Assembly (NCBI GenBank): GCA_913056195.1
Contig: CAJXMF010000001.1
Coordinates: 1-36,269, forward strand
DNA length: 36,269 nucleotides
From: an uncultured Methylococcaceae bacterium
Lineage (GTDB): Bacteria > Pseudomonadota > Gammaproteobacteria > Methylococcales > Methylomonadaceae
Direction: 5' to 3'
A model generated the notes under the pieces. It was given only the letters and a program-made list of their open reading frames with translations. It was not told the DNA's origin and searched no databases. Below, in pieces: positions 11,048 through 20,416 of the stretch. A program made the position numbers and the translations under genes. Positions within the stretch are counted from its first letter, which is position 1. Each line of letters begins with the position of its first letter.

Positions 11048-11521
11048 TTAACCCAACTGCTCTGTGGCTTTTTCAAGAATTTCTTTATGCTTGGTCTTAT
11101 CAATTTCTTCGTTAAGAATCTGTTCAGCCGCACGCAATGCTAATGAGGCCACCTGCTTACGCAATGCCTCTTTGGCCTGCTGCATTTCCTGCTCAATTTG
11201 CGCTTCAGCAGCCAGCAACATCCTATCGCCTTCTTTCTTGGCGTTTTCCTTTGATTCTTCGACGACTTCGTTTGCACGTTTTTGCGCCATACTGACGATT
11301 TCAGCCGCTTGCTCTTTGGCTTCTTTCACCAGGTTTTTCGCTTTCTTTTCCGCCAGTTTAATTTCTTCCTGACCTTTTTCAGCCGCCGCAAGCCCTTCAG
11401 CAATTTTTGCTTTCCGTTCTTCCAGCGCCTCCATGATTGGCGGCCAAACGTACTTCATGGTAAACCATACCAGAAGTGTAAACGTTATCATCTGCCCGAT
11501 CAGAGTAGCATTAATACTCAT
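11048..11521 (-). CDS. atpF: F0 ATP synthase b subunit
   Basis: The b subunit is the peripheral stator stalk. The 157 residues start with one membrane helix (about 5-27, [19 protein letters not shown], followed by [14 protein letters not shown]), then a long highly charged Ala/Lys/Glu coiled coil with right-handed character to the C terminus. A dimer is expected. Only one b gene is present, as usual in gammaproteobacteria; there is no b' gene. Confidence 0.97.
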   Translation of the reverse strand: MSINATLIGQMITFTLLVWFTMKYVWPPIMEALEERKAKIAEGLAAAEKGQEEIKLAEKKAKNLVKEAKEQAAEIVSMAQKRANEVVEESKENAKKEGDRMLLAAEAQIEQEMQQAKEALRKQVASLALRAAEQILNEEIDKTKHKEILEKATEQLG

Positions 11522-11559
11522 GATGCTTTCCTCATTGTGCTGTCGTTAATGGATTGATC

Positions 11560-12653
<1,094 letters not shown>

Positions 12654-12656
12654 TCA

Positions 12657-13025
12657 TCAATCGCGCCACAATAGTAACGCCAACCAAAACACAGATGACA
12701 CTGCCACATATCCTGCCAGCACTGCCAATAAATTCACCCCGGGGATTTGAAAAATAACGGCGAATAATGCCGCTGTTAAAATCAGCTTTACTGTTTCCCC
12801 GCTATAAAAGGCACGCACGATATTTTTTGCGCCTTTATTCCTGCTCAAATAAATCTTCCAGGCAAAATAGCCATTCGGTATTAAGGCAACCAACGACCCC
12901 AAAAGCGGAGACCTGGCACCTTCAAATCCACCTGACACAAAAAATCCCGATGCTATTACAATAGCCATCAGGACCTGCATCGCTAATATCCTTGCGACAG
13001 TTGAAAAATGGTTTTCGACTGCCAT
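12657..13025 (-). CDS. atpI: ATP synthase subunit I
   Basis: This is a small membrane protein thought to help assemble the c ring or bring in Mg2+. From the ATG at 13025 it has 122 residues with four hydrophobic helices (about 10-30, 36-55, 72-92 and 94-116). An AGGGG ribosome site lies eight bases upstream of that ATG. A GTG at 13040 in the same frame gives 127 residues but lacks a good site. It is the first gene of the atp operon, as is typical. Confidence 0.92.
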   Translation of the reverse strand: MAVENHFSTVARILAMQVLMAIVIASGFFVSGGFEGARSPLLGSLVALIPNGYFAWKIYLSRNKGAKNIVRAFYSGETVKLILTAALFAVIFQIPGVNLLAVLAGYVAVSSVFWLALLLWRD

Positions 13026-13055
13026 CTTACATCCCCTCACACATCAAGCTGTCAG

Positions 13056-13084
13056 ATTATATCCAGCCCCTATCATTAAATCAA
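13056..13084 (-). promoter_or_regulatory. atpIp: Sigma-70 promoter of the atp operon
   Basis: Minus strand: TTGATT (13084-13079) and a perfect TATAAT (13061-13056) separated by exactly 17 bases, about 30 bases upstream of the atpI start codon. The hexamers match 4/6 and 6/6 of consensus. The position between parB and atpI separates the partition genes from the atp operon. No clear intrinsic terminator was seen after parB, so read-through from parB is possible. Confidence 0.75.
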
Positions 13085-13147
13085 GAAAACAATAACTTAG
13101 CCTGTCATGAAAAACACTATGGCACACCTCAACCCAAGGCACTCAAG

Positions 13148-14011
13148 CTATTGAATCTTTTCAATAATACCATCCAGCTCCTCAAGCGTGCTGTATTTAA
13201 AGACCAACTCGCCATGTCCTCGGGGCGCATGCTTGATGATCACCTTGGCACCGGTTTTCTCCATCAATTTTTGTTCCAGTCGGACAATATCAGGATCTTT
13301 CTTTACTGTCGCCGGTTTTTCGGCTGTTTCTTTCTGTTGCAGCGCCTTAACCAGTTTTTCCACTTGTCTGACAGTCAAGCCCTGACGAACAACTTTAGCC
13401 GCCATATCGCGTTGTAATGCAGGCTCCAGACTGAGCATGGCACGCGCGTGCCCCATTTCAATCTGCCCTTTGGCCAGCAGATTTTTTACCTCCGCATCCA
13501 AATCCAGAAGCCGTAGAAGATTGGAAATCGTTGTTCGGGATTTACCAATGGCCGTTGCCACCTGTTGATGCGTCAAACCAAACTCATCCAGCAATCGCCG
13601 CAAGGCTTCAGACGCTTCCAATGGGTTCAAATCTTCACGCTGAATGTTCTCGATCAAGGCGATTGCCATCACCGCCTGATCATCCAGCTCCCGAACCAAT
13701 ACCGGAACTTCTTTTAATTGAGCCAGTTGCGCGGCACGCCAGCGCCGCTCCCCTGCGATAATTTCATATTTTTCATCAGCCAGCGGCCTGACCACAATGG
13801 GCTGAATAATGCCTTGCGCGACGATAGATTCAGCTAACTCGCGCAATTTATCAGGGTCCATATCCTTACGCGGCTGATACTTCCCCCGCTGTAAAAACTC
13901 AATGGGCAAAAGTTGCCCCGTCTGCGGTTTTTTGTCTGTAGAAACAACCGGTTCCACATCGCCGAGCAGGGCATTCAGCCCACGCCCCAAGCCTCTTTTT
14001 TTTACTGCCAT
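13148..14011 (-). CDS. parB: Chromosome-partitioning protein ParB
   Basis: ParB binds parS sites, loads as a CTP-dependent clamp and works with ParA to move origins. The 287 residues begin MAVKKRGLGRGLNALLGD, the chromosomal ParB N terminus. The CTP-binding core has QPIVVRPL and GERRWRAAQLA (about 87-97). The helix-turn-helix lies in LTHQQVATAIGKSRTTISNL. A C-terminal dimerisation domain ends the protein. The start codon shares bases with the parA stop. I did not find a consensus parS inverted repeat in the window. Confidence 0.97.
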   Translation of the reverse strand: MAVKKRGLGRGLNALLGDVEPVVSTDKKPQTGQLLPIEFLQRGKYQPRKDMDPDKLRELAESIVAQGIIQPIVVRPLADEKYEIIAGERRWRAAQLAQLKEVPVLVRELDDQAVMAIALIENIQREDLNPLEASEALRRLLDEFGLTHQQVATAIGKSRTTISNLLRLLDLDAEVKNLLAKGQIEMGHARAMLSLEPALQRDMAAKVVRQGLTVRQVEKLVKALQQKETAEKPATVKKDPDIVRLEQKLMEKTGAKVIIKHAPRGHGELVFKYSTLEELDGIIEKIQ

Positions 14012-14775
14012 TATGTCTCTTTCCGAATCATTTCACCCGCCAAGGCAATATAGGCGACTGCCCCGCGTGACGATTTATCATACATTAAGACGGGTACACC
14101 ATGACTCGGCGCTTCCGCCAACCGAATATTACGCGGAATACAGGTTCGAAAAACCTTATCACCGAAAAATTCCTGCAATTGATCCGACACATCCTTGGTC
14201 AAGCGACTACGATTATCGAACATCGTTCGTAAAATACCTTCCAACTGTAGCCTGGGATTCACCGTTTCCCGGATATTTTTCAGGGTCGCCATCAAGGCAC
14301 TCAAACCCTCCAACGCATAATATTCACATTGCATAGGGATAAGAACACTATCCGCTGCAACCATCGCATTCAAGGTCAGCATATTGAGCGATGGCGGGCA
14401 ATCAACCAGAATATAATCATACGCGTTTTTAATTCCTAACAACGCATCGGCCAAACGCCGCTCTTTATTGGCCGCCCCCATCAATTCCACTTCGGCAACG
14501 GTCAAATCTTCATTACCCGGAATGACATCGAAGCCTGTTTCAGTATTACTGATCACCATCTCCTGTGCCGGAATATCTTCCAATAACAAATCACAGCTGG
14601 AATATTCAATATCATCCTTGACGACCCCACAGCCCATAGCCGCATTACCCTGAGGATCCAGATCGATAAGCAAAACTTTCCGTTTGGCCGCCGCCAGCGA
14701 TGCGGCCAGATTGACACTGGTAGTGGTTTTACCCACCCCGCCCTTTTGATTAGTTACCGCAACGACCTTACCCAT
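14011..14775 (-). CDS. parA: Chromosome-partitioning ATPase ParA (Soj)
   Basis: ParA is a Walker-type ATPase that forms a DNA-bound gradient moved by ParB. The 254 residues include the deviant Walker A motif KGGVGKTT (about 10-17) with its signature lysine, LLIDLDPQGNAA for Walker A' (about 35-46), and ILVDCPPSLNMLTLNA as Walker B (about 120-135). It overlaps rsmG by eight bases and parB by one base, consistent with one operon. Full-length and unremarkable. Confidence 0.97.
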   Translation of the reverse strand: MGKVVAVTNQKGGVGKTTTSVNLAASLAAAKRKVLLIDLDPQGNAAMGCGVVKDDIEYSSCDLLLEDIPAQEMVISNTETGFDVIPGNEDLTVAEVELMGAANKERRLADALLGIKNAYDYILVDCPPSLNMLTLNAMVAADSVLIPMQCEYYALEGLSALMATLKNIRETVNPRLQLEGILRTMFDNRSRLTKDVSDQLQEFFGDKVFRTCIPRNIRLAEAPSHGVPVLMYDKSSRGAVAYIALAGEMIRKET

Positions 14776-15394
14776 TATTTTGCCCCTCTATACACACTAG
14801 ACATCTTTCCGCTTCAACCCCCGGCACCTTTAACGGAATCAATCGCCACGACTGTTCAAGATGCTGCAATTCCTGTTCAGGTGCCTGCCCTTTCATCGCC
14901 AGCAGCACGCCATCTTGCGCCAATAAATGTCGGGTTAAGGTGATAATTCTGGGAGTATCTGCAAACGCCCGCATAATTACAGTAGAAAATTTTTCCGCCG
15001 GCATAAATTGCTCAACCCGCTCATGCCTGACGATGACATTAGATAGACTCAATTCCAGAATAGCCTGTTGAATAAAGCGGGTTTTCTTGGCATTTGAATC
15101 CAACAGCATAAACGCACACTCCGGTGCGAAAATAGCCAATGGAATACCCGGCAGTCCCGCGCCGGTACCCACATCGGCCACCGCCTTTCCTTTAAGATAA
15201 GGCAACACGGTCAGACTATCGAGTAAATGCAAACGCACCATCTCTTCCGGGTCGCGTATTGCGGTCAGATTATAAGCGCGATTCCATTTTATCAACAGCG
15301 CCAGGAACGCCAGCAAAGCATCCACCTGTGACGCCGCATAAACGATATTCATCGCCTGCAATCCATCTTCCAATAGTTTTCGACACTGTATCAT
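14768..15394 (-). CDS. rsmG: 16S rRNA (guanine-N7)-methyltransferase
   Basis: RsmG (GidB) methylates G527 of 16S rRNA using S-adenosylmethionine; its loss gives low-level streptomycin resistance. The 208 residues include the Rossmann-fold motif ADVGTGAGLPGIPLA near residue 90 (SAM binding), the preceding NLTAIRDPEEMVRLHLLDSL, and LLDSNAKKTRF. It lies directly between mnmG and parA, sharing a single base with mnmG. Standard length. Confidence 0.97.
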   Translation of the reverse strand: MIQCRKLLEDGLQAMNIVYAASQVDALLAFLALLIKWNRAYNLTAIRDPEEMVRLHLLDSLTVLPYLKGKAVADVGTGAGLPGIPLAIFAPECAFMLLDSNAKKTRFIQQAILELSLSNVIVRHERVEQFMPAEKFSTVIMRAFADTPRIITLTRHLLAQDGVLLAMKGQAPEQELQHLEQSWRLIPLKVPGVEAERCLVCIEGQNNG

Positions 15395-17265
15395 CAGGCG
15401 CTTTTCTTCTTAAGATGAACCAACAATAATGAAATCGCAGCGGGCGTTATGCCAGGAATTCTCGACGCCTGACCGAGTGTTTCAGGTCGCTGCTGCTTTA
15501 ATTTTTCGCTCACTTCATTAGACAAGCCGGACACCTGATTGAAATCCAACGTTTCCGGCAAGCGCAGATGATCATAACGCCGTGCCCGATTGATATCAGT
15601 TTGCTGGCGATCAATATAACCGGCATATTTAGCCTGAATAGCCACTTGTTCGGCGACTTGCGGCAACAAATCGGGTGCATCATCAAGAAACTCCAGCAAT
15701 TGCGCGATATCCACTTCCGGGCGCCGCAGTAACGCCATCAGGCTGGCTTCCTTATTCAACGTCTTGCCCCAGAACTGCTCGGCCTGTTCCGCCTGCTCGG
15801 TACCGGCTCGAATCCATTTTTTGGATAAGCTTTCTTGTAATGCGGCGATCTGTTGCCGTTTTTGTTCAAAAAAGCGCCAACGCGCATCATCCACCAAGCC
15901 TAATTCCCGGCCTTTTTCAGTCAAGCGCAAATCGGCATTATCTTCACGCAACAACAAGCGATACTCAGCACGACTGGTAAACATACGATAGGGCTCGCGC
16001 GTTCCCCGGGTAATCAAATCATCGATCATCACGCCAATATAAGCCTCATCCCGTGCTGGACACCAGCTTTCCAGCTCCTGCACCTGTCGCGCTGCATTTA
16101 AGCCGGCGATCAAACCCTGCGCGGCCGCCTCCTCATAGCCTGTTGTGCCATTGATTTGACCGGCGAAAAACAGACCGGCTAAATGTTTGGTTTCCAGCGA
16201 TGATTTTAAATCGCGCGGATCAAAAAAATCATATTCAATCGCATAACCCGGACGGATAATTTCAGCCTGTTCAAAGCCTGGCATCGAACGTACAAAGCGA
16301 TATTGCACATCAAACGGCAGACTGGTAGAAATGCCGTTTGGATACACCTCATGAGTATTCAAGCCTTCCGGTTCAACAAAAATTTGATGGGAATCCCGAT
16401 CGGCAAAACGCATCACCTTATCTTCAATCGAAGGACAATAACGCGGCCCTACCCCTTCAATCACACCGGTGTACATTGGCGACTGATCCAAGCCGCCGCG
16501 AATAATGTCATGCGTTTCAGGATTGGTGCGGGTAATATGACACGGAATCTGCTGCGGATGATCCTCCACACGCCCCATAAAGGAAAAAACCGGCAATGGC
16601 GTATCGCCTTGCTGGACTTGCAACTTGCTATAATCGATAGTACGGCCATCGATGCGTGGCGGTGTTCCGGTTTTCAACCGATCGACGCGCAAAGGTAATT
16701 CCCGCAAACGGTCAGCCAACGCCACAGAAGCCGGATCGCCCGCCCGACCGCCACTGTATTGCTGCAGACCGATATGAATCCGCCCGCCTAAAAACGTACC
16801 GGTGGTCAGTACCACAGCCTGTGCGCTAAACGACAGCCCCATTTGTGTTTTAACACCGACAACTCGCTCACCCTGCACAATCAAATCGGCTACGGTCTGC
16901 TGAAACAAAGCCAGATTCGGCTGGTTTTCCAACATTCCCCGAATCGCTTGTTTATACAGCTGACGATCGGCCTGAGCCCGGGTGGCACGTACGGCAGGAC
17001 CTTTGCTGGCATTGAGGATACGAAATTGGATACCGGCCTTGTCAATGGCTTGAGCCATCGCGCCGCCCAATGCATCAACCTCTTTGACCAAGTGCCCCTT
17101 GCCGATTCCGCCAATCGCTGGATTACAACTCATTTGCCCCAATGTATCGAGATTTTGTGTCAGCAACAGCGTTTTGGCACCACTACGCGCCGCCGCCAGA
17201 GCCGCTTCTGTGCCGGCATGCCCGCCCCCGATTACAATTACGTCAAAATTATTTTGGAAATTCAC
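15394..17265 (-). CDS. mnmG: tRNA uridine-5-carboxymethylaminomethyl modification enzyme MnmG
   Basis: With MnmE, MnmG (GidA) installs carboxymethylaminomethyl on U34 of several tRNAs, using FAD, glycine or ammonium and methylene-tetrahydrofolate. The 623 residues start with the FAD dinucleotide motif [19 protein letters not shown] (about 11-29), then [18 protein letters not shown] with the conserved cysteine, [10 protein letters not shown] and [20 protein letters not shown]. The start codon is GTG (17265-17263), placed where relatives begin their short leader. It leads the mnmG-rsmG-parA-parB operon. Confidence 0.97.
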   Translation of the reverse strand: MNFQNNFDVIVIGGGHAGTEAALAAARSGAKTLLLTQNLDTLGQMSCNPAIGGIGKGHLVKEVDALGGAMAQAIDKAGIQFRILNASKGPAVRATRAQADRQLYKQAIRGMLENQPNLALFQQTVADLIVQGERVVGVKTQMGLSFSAQAVVLTTGTFLGGRIHIGLQQYSGGRAGDPASVALADRLRELPLRVDRLKTGTPPRIDGRTIDYSKLQVQQGDTPLPVFSFMGRVEDHPQQIPCHITRTNPETHDIIRGGLDQSPMYTGVIEGVGPRYCPSIEDKVMRFADRDSHQIFVEPEGLNTHEVYPNGISTSLPFDVQYRFVRSMPGFEQAEIIRPGYAIEYDFFDPRDLKSSLETKHLAGLFFAGQINGTTGYEEAAAQGLIAGLNAARQVQELESWCPARDEAYIGVMIDDLITRGTREPYRMFTSRAEYRLLLREDNADLRLTEKGRELGLVDDARWRFFEQKRQQIAALQESLSKKWIRAGTEQAEQAEQFWGKTLNKEASLMALLRRPEVDIAQLLEFLDDAPDLLPQVAEQVAIQAKYAGYIDRQQTDINRARRYDHLRLPETLDFNQVSGLSNEVSEKLKQQRPETLGQASRIPGITPAAISLLLVHLKKKSA

Positions 17266-17395
17266 TGGTCAATACACTTCAAATGGGAATAAGATACTTT
17301 GCCTTACTTTAAGGAAAGCAACTCATATAAGGAATTATCTGCCCGATTTCACGGTCAGAAAGCTGTATATCTTAATGGTTTATGCGGAAAAAATC

Positions 17396-17569
17396 ATGAA
17401 AAAACGAAACAAATCGAATCCGTTGCCAAGCTTCGGCCAACAGAACCCGGTGGCGAAATACGCCCGGAAATTTAACAAAGCGCATATTTTTAAAGACAAA
17501 ACGCGCTATCAACGCCACAACAAACATAAAGGCCAGGAGCCTTTTCCAGTTGTCTTAACAGGCATATAA
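17396..17569 (+). CDS. 57-residue strongly basic protein with hairpin-buried stop codon
   Basis: MKKRNKSN... encodes 57 residues, over 30% of them Lys, Arg or His, with an NPVAKYARKFNKAHIF segment in the middle and KHKGQEPFP near the end. There is no membrane segment. From memory it resembles unnamed small basic proteins of gammaproteobacteria (possibly DUF7230), but I cannot confirm this. An upstream in-frame ATG at 17375 is an alternative start. Codons 45-54 form the left arm of a 28-bp stem and the TAA stop lies in its loop. That arrangement recalls arfA, whose mRNA is cut in such a hairpin to give a stop-less message; sequence similarity to ArfA is not convincing. Confidence 0.55.
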   Translation: MKKRNKSNPLPSFGQQNPVAKYARKFNKAHIFKDKTRYQRHNKHKGQEPFPVVLTGI

Positions 17570-17598
17570 CAAGACAACTGGAAAAGGTTCCTGGCCTT
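17529..17598. repeat. 28-bp inverted repeat around the stop codon of the 57-residue gene
   Basis: Left arm 17529-17556 and right arm 17571-17598 are reverse complements except for one G-T pair, with a 14-base loop (17557-17570) holding the TAA stop. The outer ends are AAGGCCAGGA and TCCTGGCCTT. There is no T tract after the right arm on the plus strand, so it is not a standard rightward terminator. The minus-strand exit is only mildly T-rich. Long double-stranded stems of this kind are RNase III substrates in general. Confidence 0.9.
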
Positions 17599-17644
17599 AA
17601 ACCAATAAGAGAATAAGTTCAGCCACCAGACCAAGGTAAAGCCA

Positions 17645-18688
17645 ATGCGTTTTGAAGATCTGCTACTGTGTGCCAAAAAATGGGTCAACCAATGGTTTGG
17701 GCGTTCATTCTTTGACCAGATTACTCGCCAAAACGCCAGTCGCTTATCGGCCTACTTTGAACGCGTAAAATTTAAACATAAAGACCACCCTCTGATTCCC
17801 TGCATTCAAAAACAGCTGGACGAATTAAACCGTACGAATGATTGGAATAAAGTTAAGGCTATTGAGCTACTCATAGTGCCTTTACTAGATCCAGACGATT
17901 TGAATCTGGAATTACAATACCAGCTTCATTATGCCGAACTTTACTTGCCTGAATATGAATATAGCTTTTTTAAAAACCAATTTGAGCGTGACCCTCAATC
18001 TCTGGAATCATTGCAAAATTCAGACGACACAGAATCAGACGCTTTAAGCCACAAACAAGCCTTATTGACAAAATTATTAATTAGCCTTCAAAAGTTTTAC
18101 GAAGACCGACAACTGCGCAGTATTTTTGCTAATAAAGCACGCTTTAAAATTGGTTTGCTTTTTGCCTTATCGATCATCCTCAGTGTGTTTTTACTCGCCA
18201 TTGGCATTTTACATCCCGATGGTATTTATCAATATTGCACAAATTATTGCCCCAAATCTACCTGGCTAAACTCCATTACCGCCGACACGCCAGATCTAGC
18301 CGAAACCAAATCTGCTAAAATCCAACTCCATTTTGCGATCACCGCGCTAACGACCGGCTATATGGGCGCATGCTTCAGCATGCTGATTTCTTTAAAAAGC
18401 AGAATCGAAACCATCACACTTAAAGAACTGGAAAATCTGCATAAATTACATTTTATTATAACCCGGATTATTACCGGGGTTGGTGCCGCCTTGATTTGTT
18501 ATTATTTTTTCCGCGCCCGCGTCATAACTGGCAGCATTTTTCCCGACTTCACCAAACCTGAAGAAATTAACCTCAATTCTAAAAGTTACTTTACCTTGAT
18601 TATCTGGAACTTTATCGCCGGTTTTTCTGAAAAGCTCGTTCCCAGTATCTTATCCAAAACCGAAGGTCAATTGGCTAACAATCAATAA
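17645..18688 (+). CDS. Unknown membrane protein, orphan
   Basis: I do not recognise this 347-residue protein. Residues 1-165 are soluble, charged and helical. Hydrophobic segments follow at about 169-190 (GLLFALSIILSVFLLAIGIL), 230-248, 270-290 and 318-335. The end reads FIAGFSEKLVPSIL, a 'GFSE' tail I recall from assorted uncharacterised bacterial membrane proteins. An AAGGTAA ribosome site lies at 17633-17639. It stands alone on the plus strand between two leftward blocks and is richer in Lys, Asn and Ile than its neighbours, which hints at acquisition. The N-terminal domain is probably cytoplasmic; topology is inferred only. Confidence 0.65.
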   Translation: MRFEDLLLCAKKWVNQWFGRSFFDQITRQNASRLSAYFERVKFKHKDHPLIPCIQKQLDELNRTNDWNKVKAIELLIVPLLDPDDLNLELQYQLHYAELYLPEYEYSFFKNQFERDPQSLESLQNSDDTESDALSHKQALLTKLLISLQKFYEDRQLRSIFANKARFKIGLLFALSIILSVFLLAIGILHPDGIYQYCTNYCPKSTWLNSITADTPDLAETKSAKIQLHFAITALTTGYMGACFSMLISLKSRIETITLKELENLHKLHFIITRIITGVGAALICYYFFRARVITGSIFPDFTKPEEINLNSKSYFTLIIWNFIAGFSEKLVPSILSKTEGQLANNQ

Positions 18689-18733
18689 CGCATAAAACAT
18701 ACAGGCTTTTCCGCGCGACATAAGTCAATAAGC

Positions 18734-20416
18734 TTATTGGTATAGATCTTTCAGTTCACCTTCATTCTGTATTTTTCGCGTTTTTTGTCGGGCACAGCTT
18801 TCAGCAAATGCCTGATACAGTTTTTTACCGTTCCAAGGCTTTGTTTCCGGTGCATACAGGCTAGCCATCAACACATCAATCTGATCACGCAGCCGTGCTT
18901 CGCAATGTGCCTTGATCGCACTTAAACTGCTGACGCCGAAAGCCTGCTGACCCCATTCCAGCAGAATTTTATTCGCCGCCTGAGCATCATTGTCATAACA
19001 GGCCTGTTTTAAAGCCTTATTCAATGCCGAAAAGTCCTGTGTTTCAGCTGTTTTTGGCTCAATTTTTTCCGTATGTTTTTTTCTGTTCCAGAACACAAAT
19101 CCCAGCGTCAACAACCAGGCACCGGCAAAAAACACCGCCAATCCACGCCACAAGCCTGCATCGCCGGATGGCTGAGCAACGGGCTTGGGGCACGCATTCG
19201 CCGATGTTTTTGGCTGTGCTGTTGGCAACGCGCCGGTGCCGTTTTGTGCAGCGGGCATCGATGCCGGTGCCGACTTAACGGCCAGCGCCCTGATTGTCAC
19301 CGCCGGCAGACTCAAGACTTCTTCCTGCTCCGTTTTGCTGTTAAACCAATGGATTTTGATTGCAGGTAATCGATATTGCCCCGGTTTCGATGGAATCAAG
19401 GCGATTTTTTCTTCCCGGAAAGCCGTCAGGCCGTCAGCGTGTTTTTGTTCACGCAATACGGGCTGGTCGGGGTAACTTTTCAAGCCGTCAATCTTGATAT
19501 CAGACCACAATGTGGGTAATTGGCTATCCGTCGCCCCTTTGGCCAGCAACGTCAAGGTGCGTGTCAAAGGTTCGCCAACATTAACGGTCAAGCTATCGTC
19601 TGACCATTGCTCCTGTAGCACAACTTGTTCGGCCGGCAACCAATGGCCATGATAATCATCCGGAATCGCTTTGACATTTAATTCGACCACCTCAGATTGT
19701 AGGCGCTTAGGGACGGTCATCTGTGATCCAAAAAAACCGAAATGACGCTGCCGTCCGCTAATAACTTCAGCCATTAAAATCACCGGTTTTATCGTTTGCC
19801 GACCACTTTTTTGTGGGAATATCGCATAACGCCGTTCGGTAACCCGATAGCGCACACCCTTGATGGCGGTATCAAAATTTTTATCCTCGCCCAGGCGCTC
19901 GATCACCGCATCGTCCAGTTCCGGCTCATCCAAACTGGCCTGGCTGATAGCTACTTTACGATAAAAGCGCAGCGTGTAAAGCAGTTGACTCTGCACATAC
20001 GGCGCATGCGTATTCACATCCACCGTTAAAAACAAATCACGATCTTCGCTGACATTTTGAGGTAAGACGGCATCAATTGTAAGGGGATTAGACCGATCAT
20101 CACCAAATGCAATCGGCGGAATCTTCAGTCGCCCTGTACGCTTTGCCATCAAGACCAGTGTCCATTGAATCAAGCGGCTGGTTTTACCATTTATCCATTG
20201 AGTCTGATGATTTTGAGCTTGATTGATAATGGTAAAATCCTGCCGCAATGGTGAAAAATCAGGCTCACCGTCCGGTGATTCATTCGCGCTAAAAACCAGC
20301 TGAAAGGATTCATTCAAAGCCACCGGGTTGCGATCGACCGTGGCCTTAATTGTCGCTGCAAAAACCGCGCCGACCGGCATTAAAAAACTCATCATTAAAA
20401 TAATAATTCTGTACAT
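18734..20416 (-). CDS. batD: BatD family protein
   Basis: BatD proteins are membrane-anchored periplasmic proteins of the Bat (aerotolerance) clusters; their molecular role is unsettled. The 560 residues have a signal peptide (about 1-20, ending VGAVFAA), tandem beta-sandwich repeats with ATIKATVDRNPVALNESFQL at the start, a Pro/Ala/Gln-rich linker near 390-420, and one membrane helix at about 424-443 (GLAVFFAGAWLLTLGFVFW). A small helical cytoplasmic domain of about 100 residues follows. It begins immediately after the batB/batC stop codon and ends the leftward operon. Confidence 0.9.
   Translation of the reverse strand: MYRIIILMMSFLMPVGAVFAATIKATVDRNPVALNESFQLVFSANESPDGEPDFSPLRQDFTIINQAQNHQTQWINGKTSRLIQWTLVLMAKRTGRLKIPPIAFGDDRSNPLTIDAVLPQNVSEDRDLFLTVDVNTHAPYVQSQLLYTLRFYRKVAISQASLDEPELDDAVIERLGEDKNFDTAIKGVRYRVTERRYAIFPQKSGRQTIKPVILMAEVISGRQRHFGFFGSQMTVPKRLQSEVVELNVKAIPDDYHGHWLPAEQVVLQEQWSDDSLTVNVGEPLTRTLTLLAKGATDSQLPTLWSDIKIDGLKSYPDQPVLREQKHADGLTAFREEKIALIPSKPGQYRLPAIKIHWFNSKTEQEEVLSLPAVTIRALAVKSAPASMPAAQNGTGALPTAQPKTSANACPKPVAQPSGDAGLWRGLAVFFAGAWLLTLGFVFWNRKKHTEKIEPKTAETQDFSALNKALKQACYDNDAQAANKILLEWGQQAFGVSSLSAIKAHCEARLRDQIDVLMASLYAPETKPWNGKKLYQAFAESCARQKTRKIQNEGELKDLYQ

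Noticed and set aside
13041..13147. parS site or replication origin near parAB/mnmG
   Set aside because: No inverted repeat like the parS consensus and no cluster of DnaA boxes (TTATCCACA type) was found in this gap or upstream of mnmG. The parAB-atp order suggests proximity to an origin, which is inference only.
18726..18739. Palindrome CAATAAGCTTATTG at the batD stop
   Set aside because: It is a short AT-rich palindrome with no loop and no T tract; too weak to call a terminator or site.
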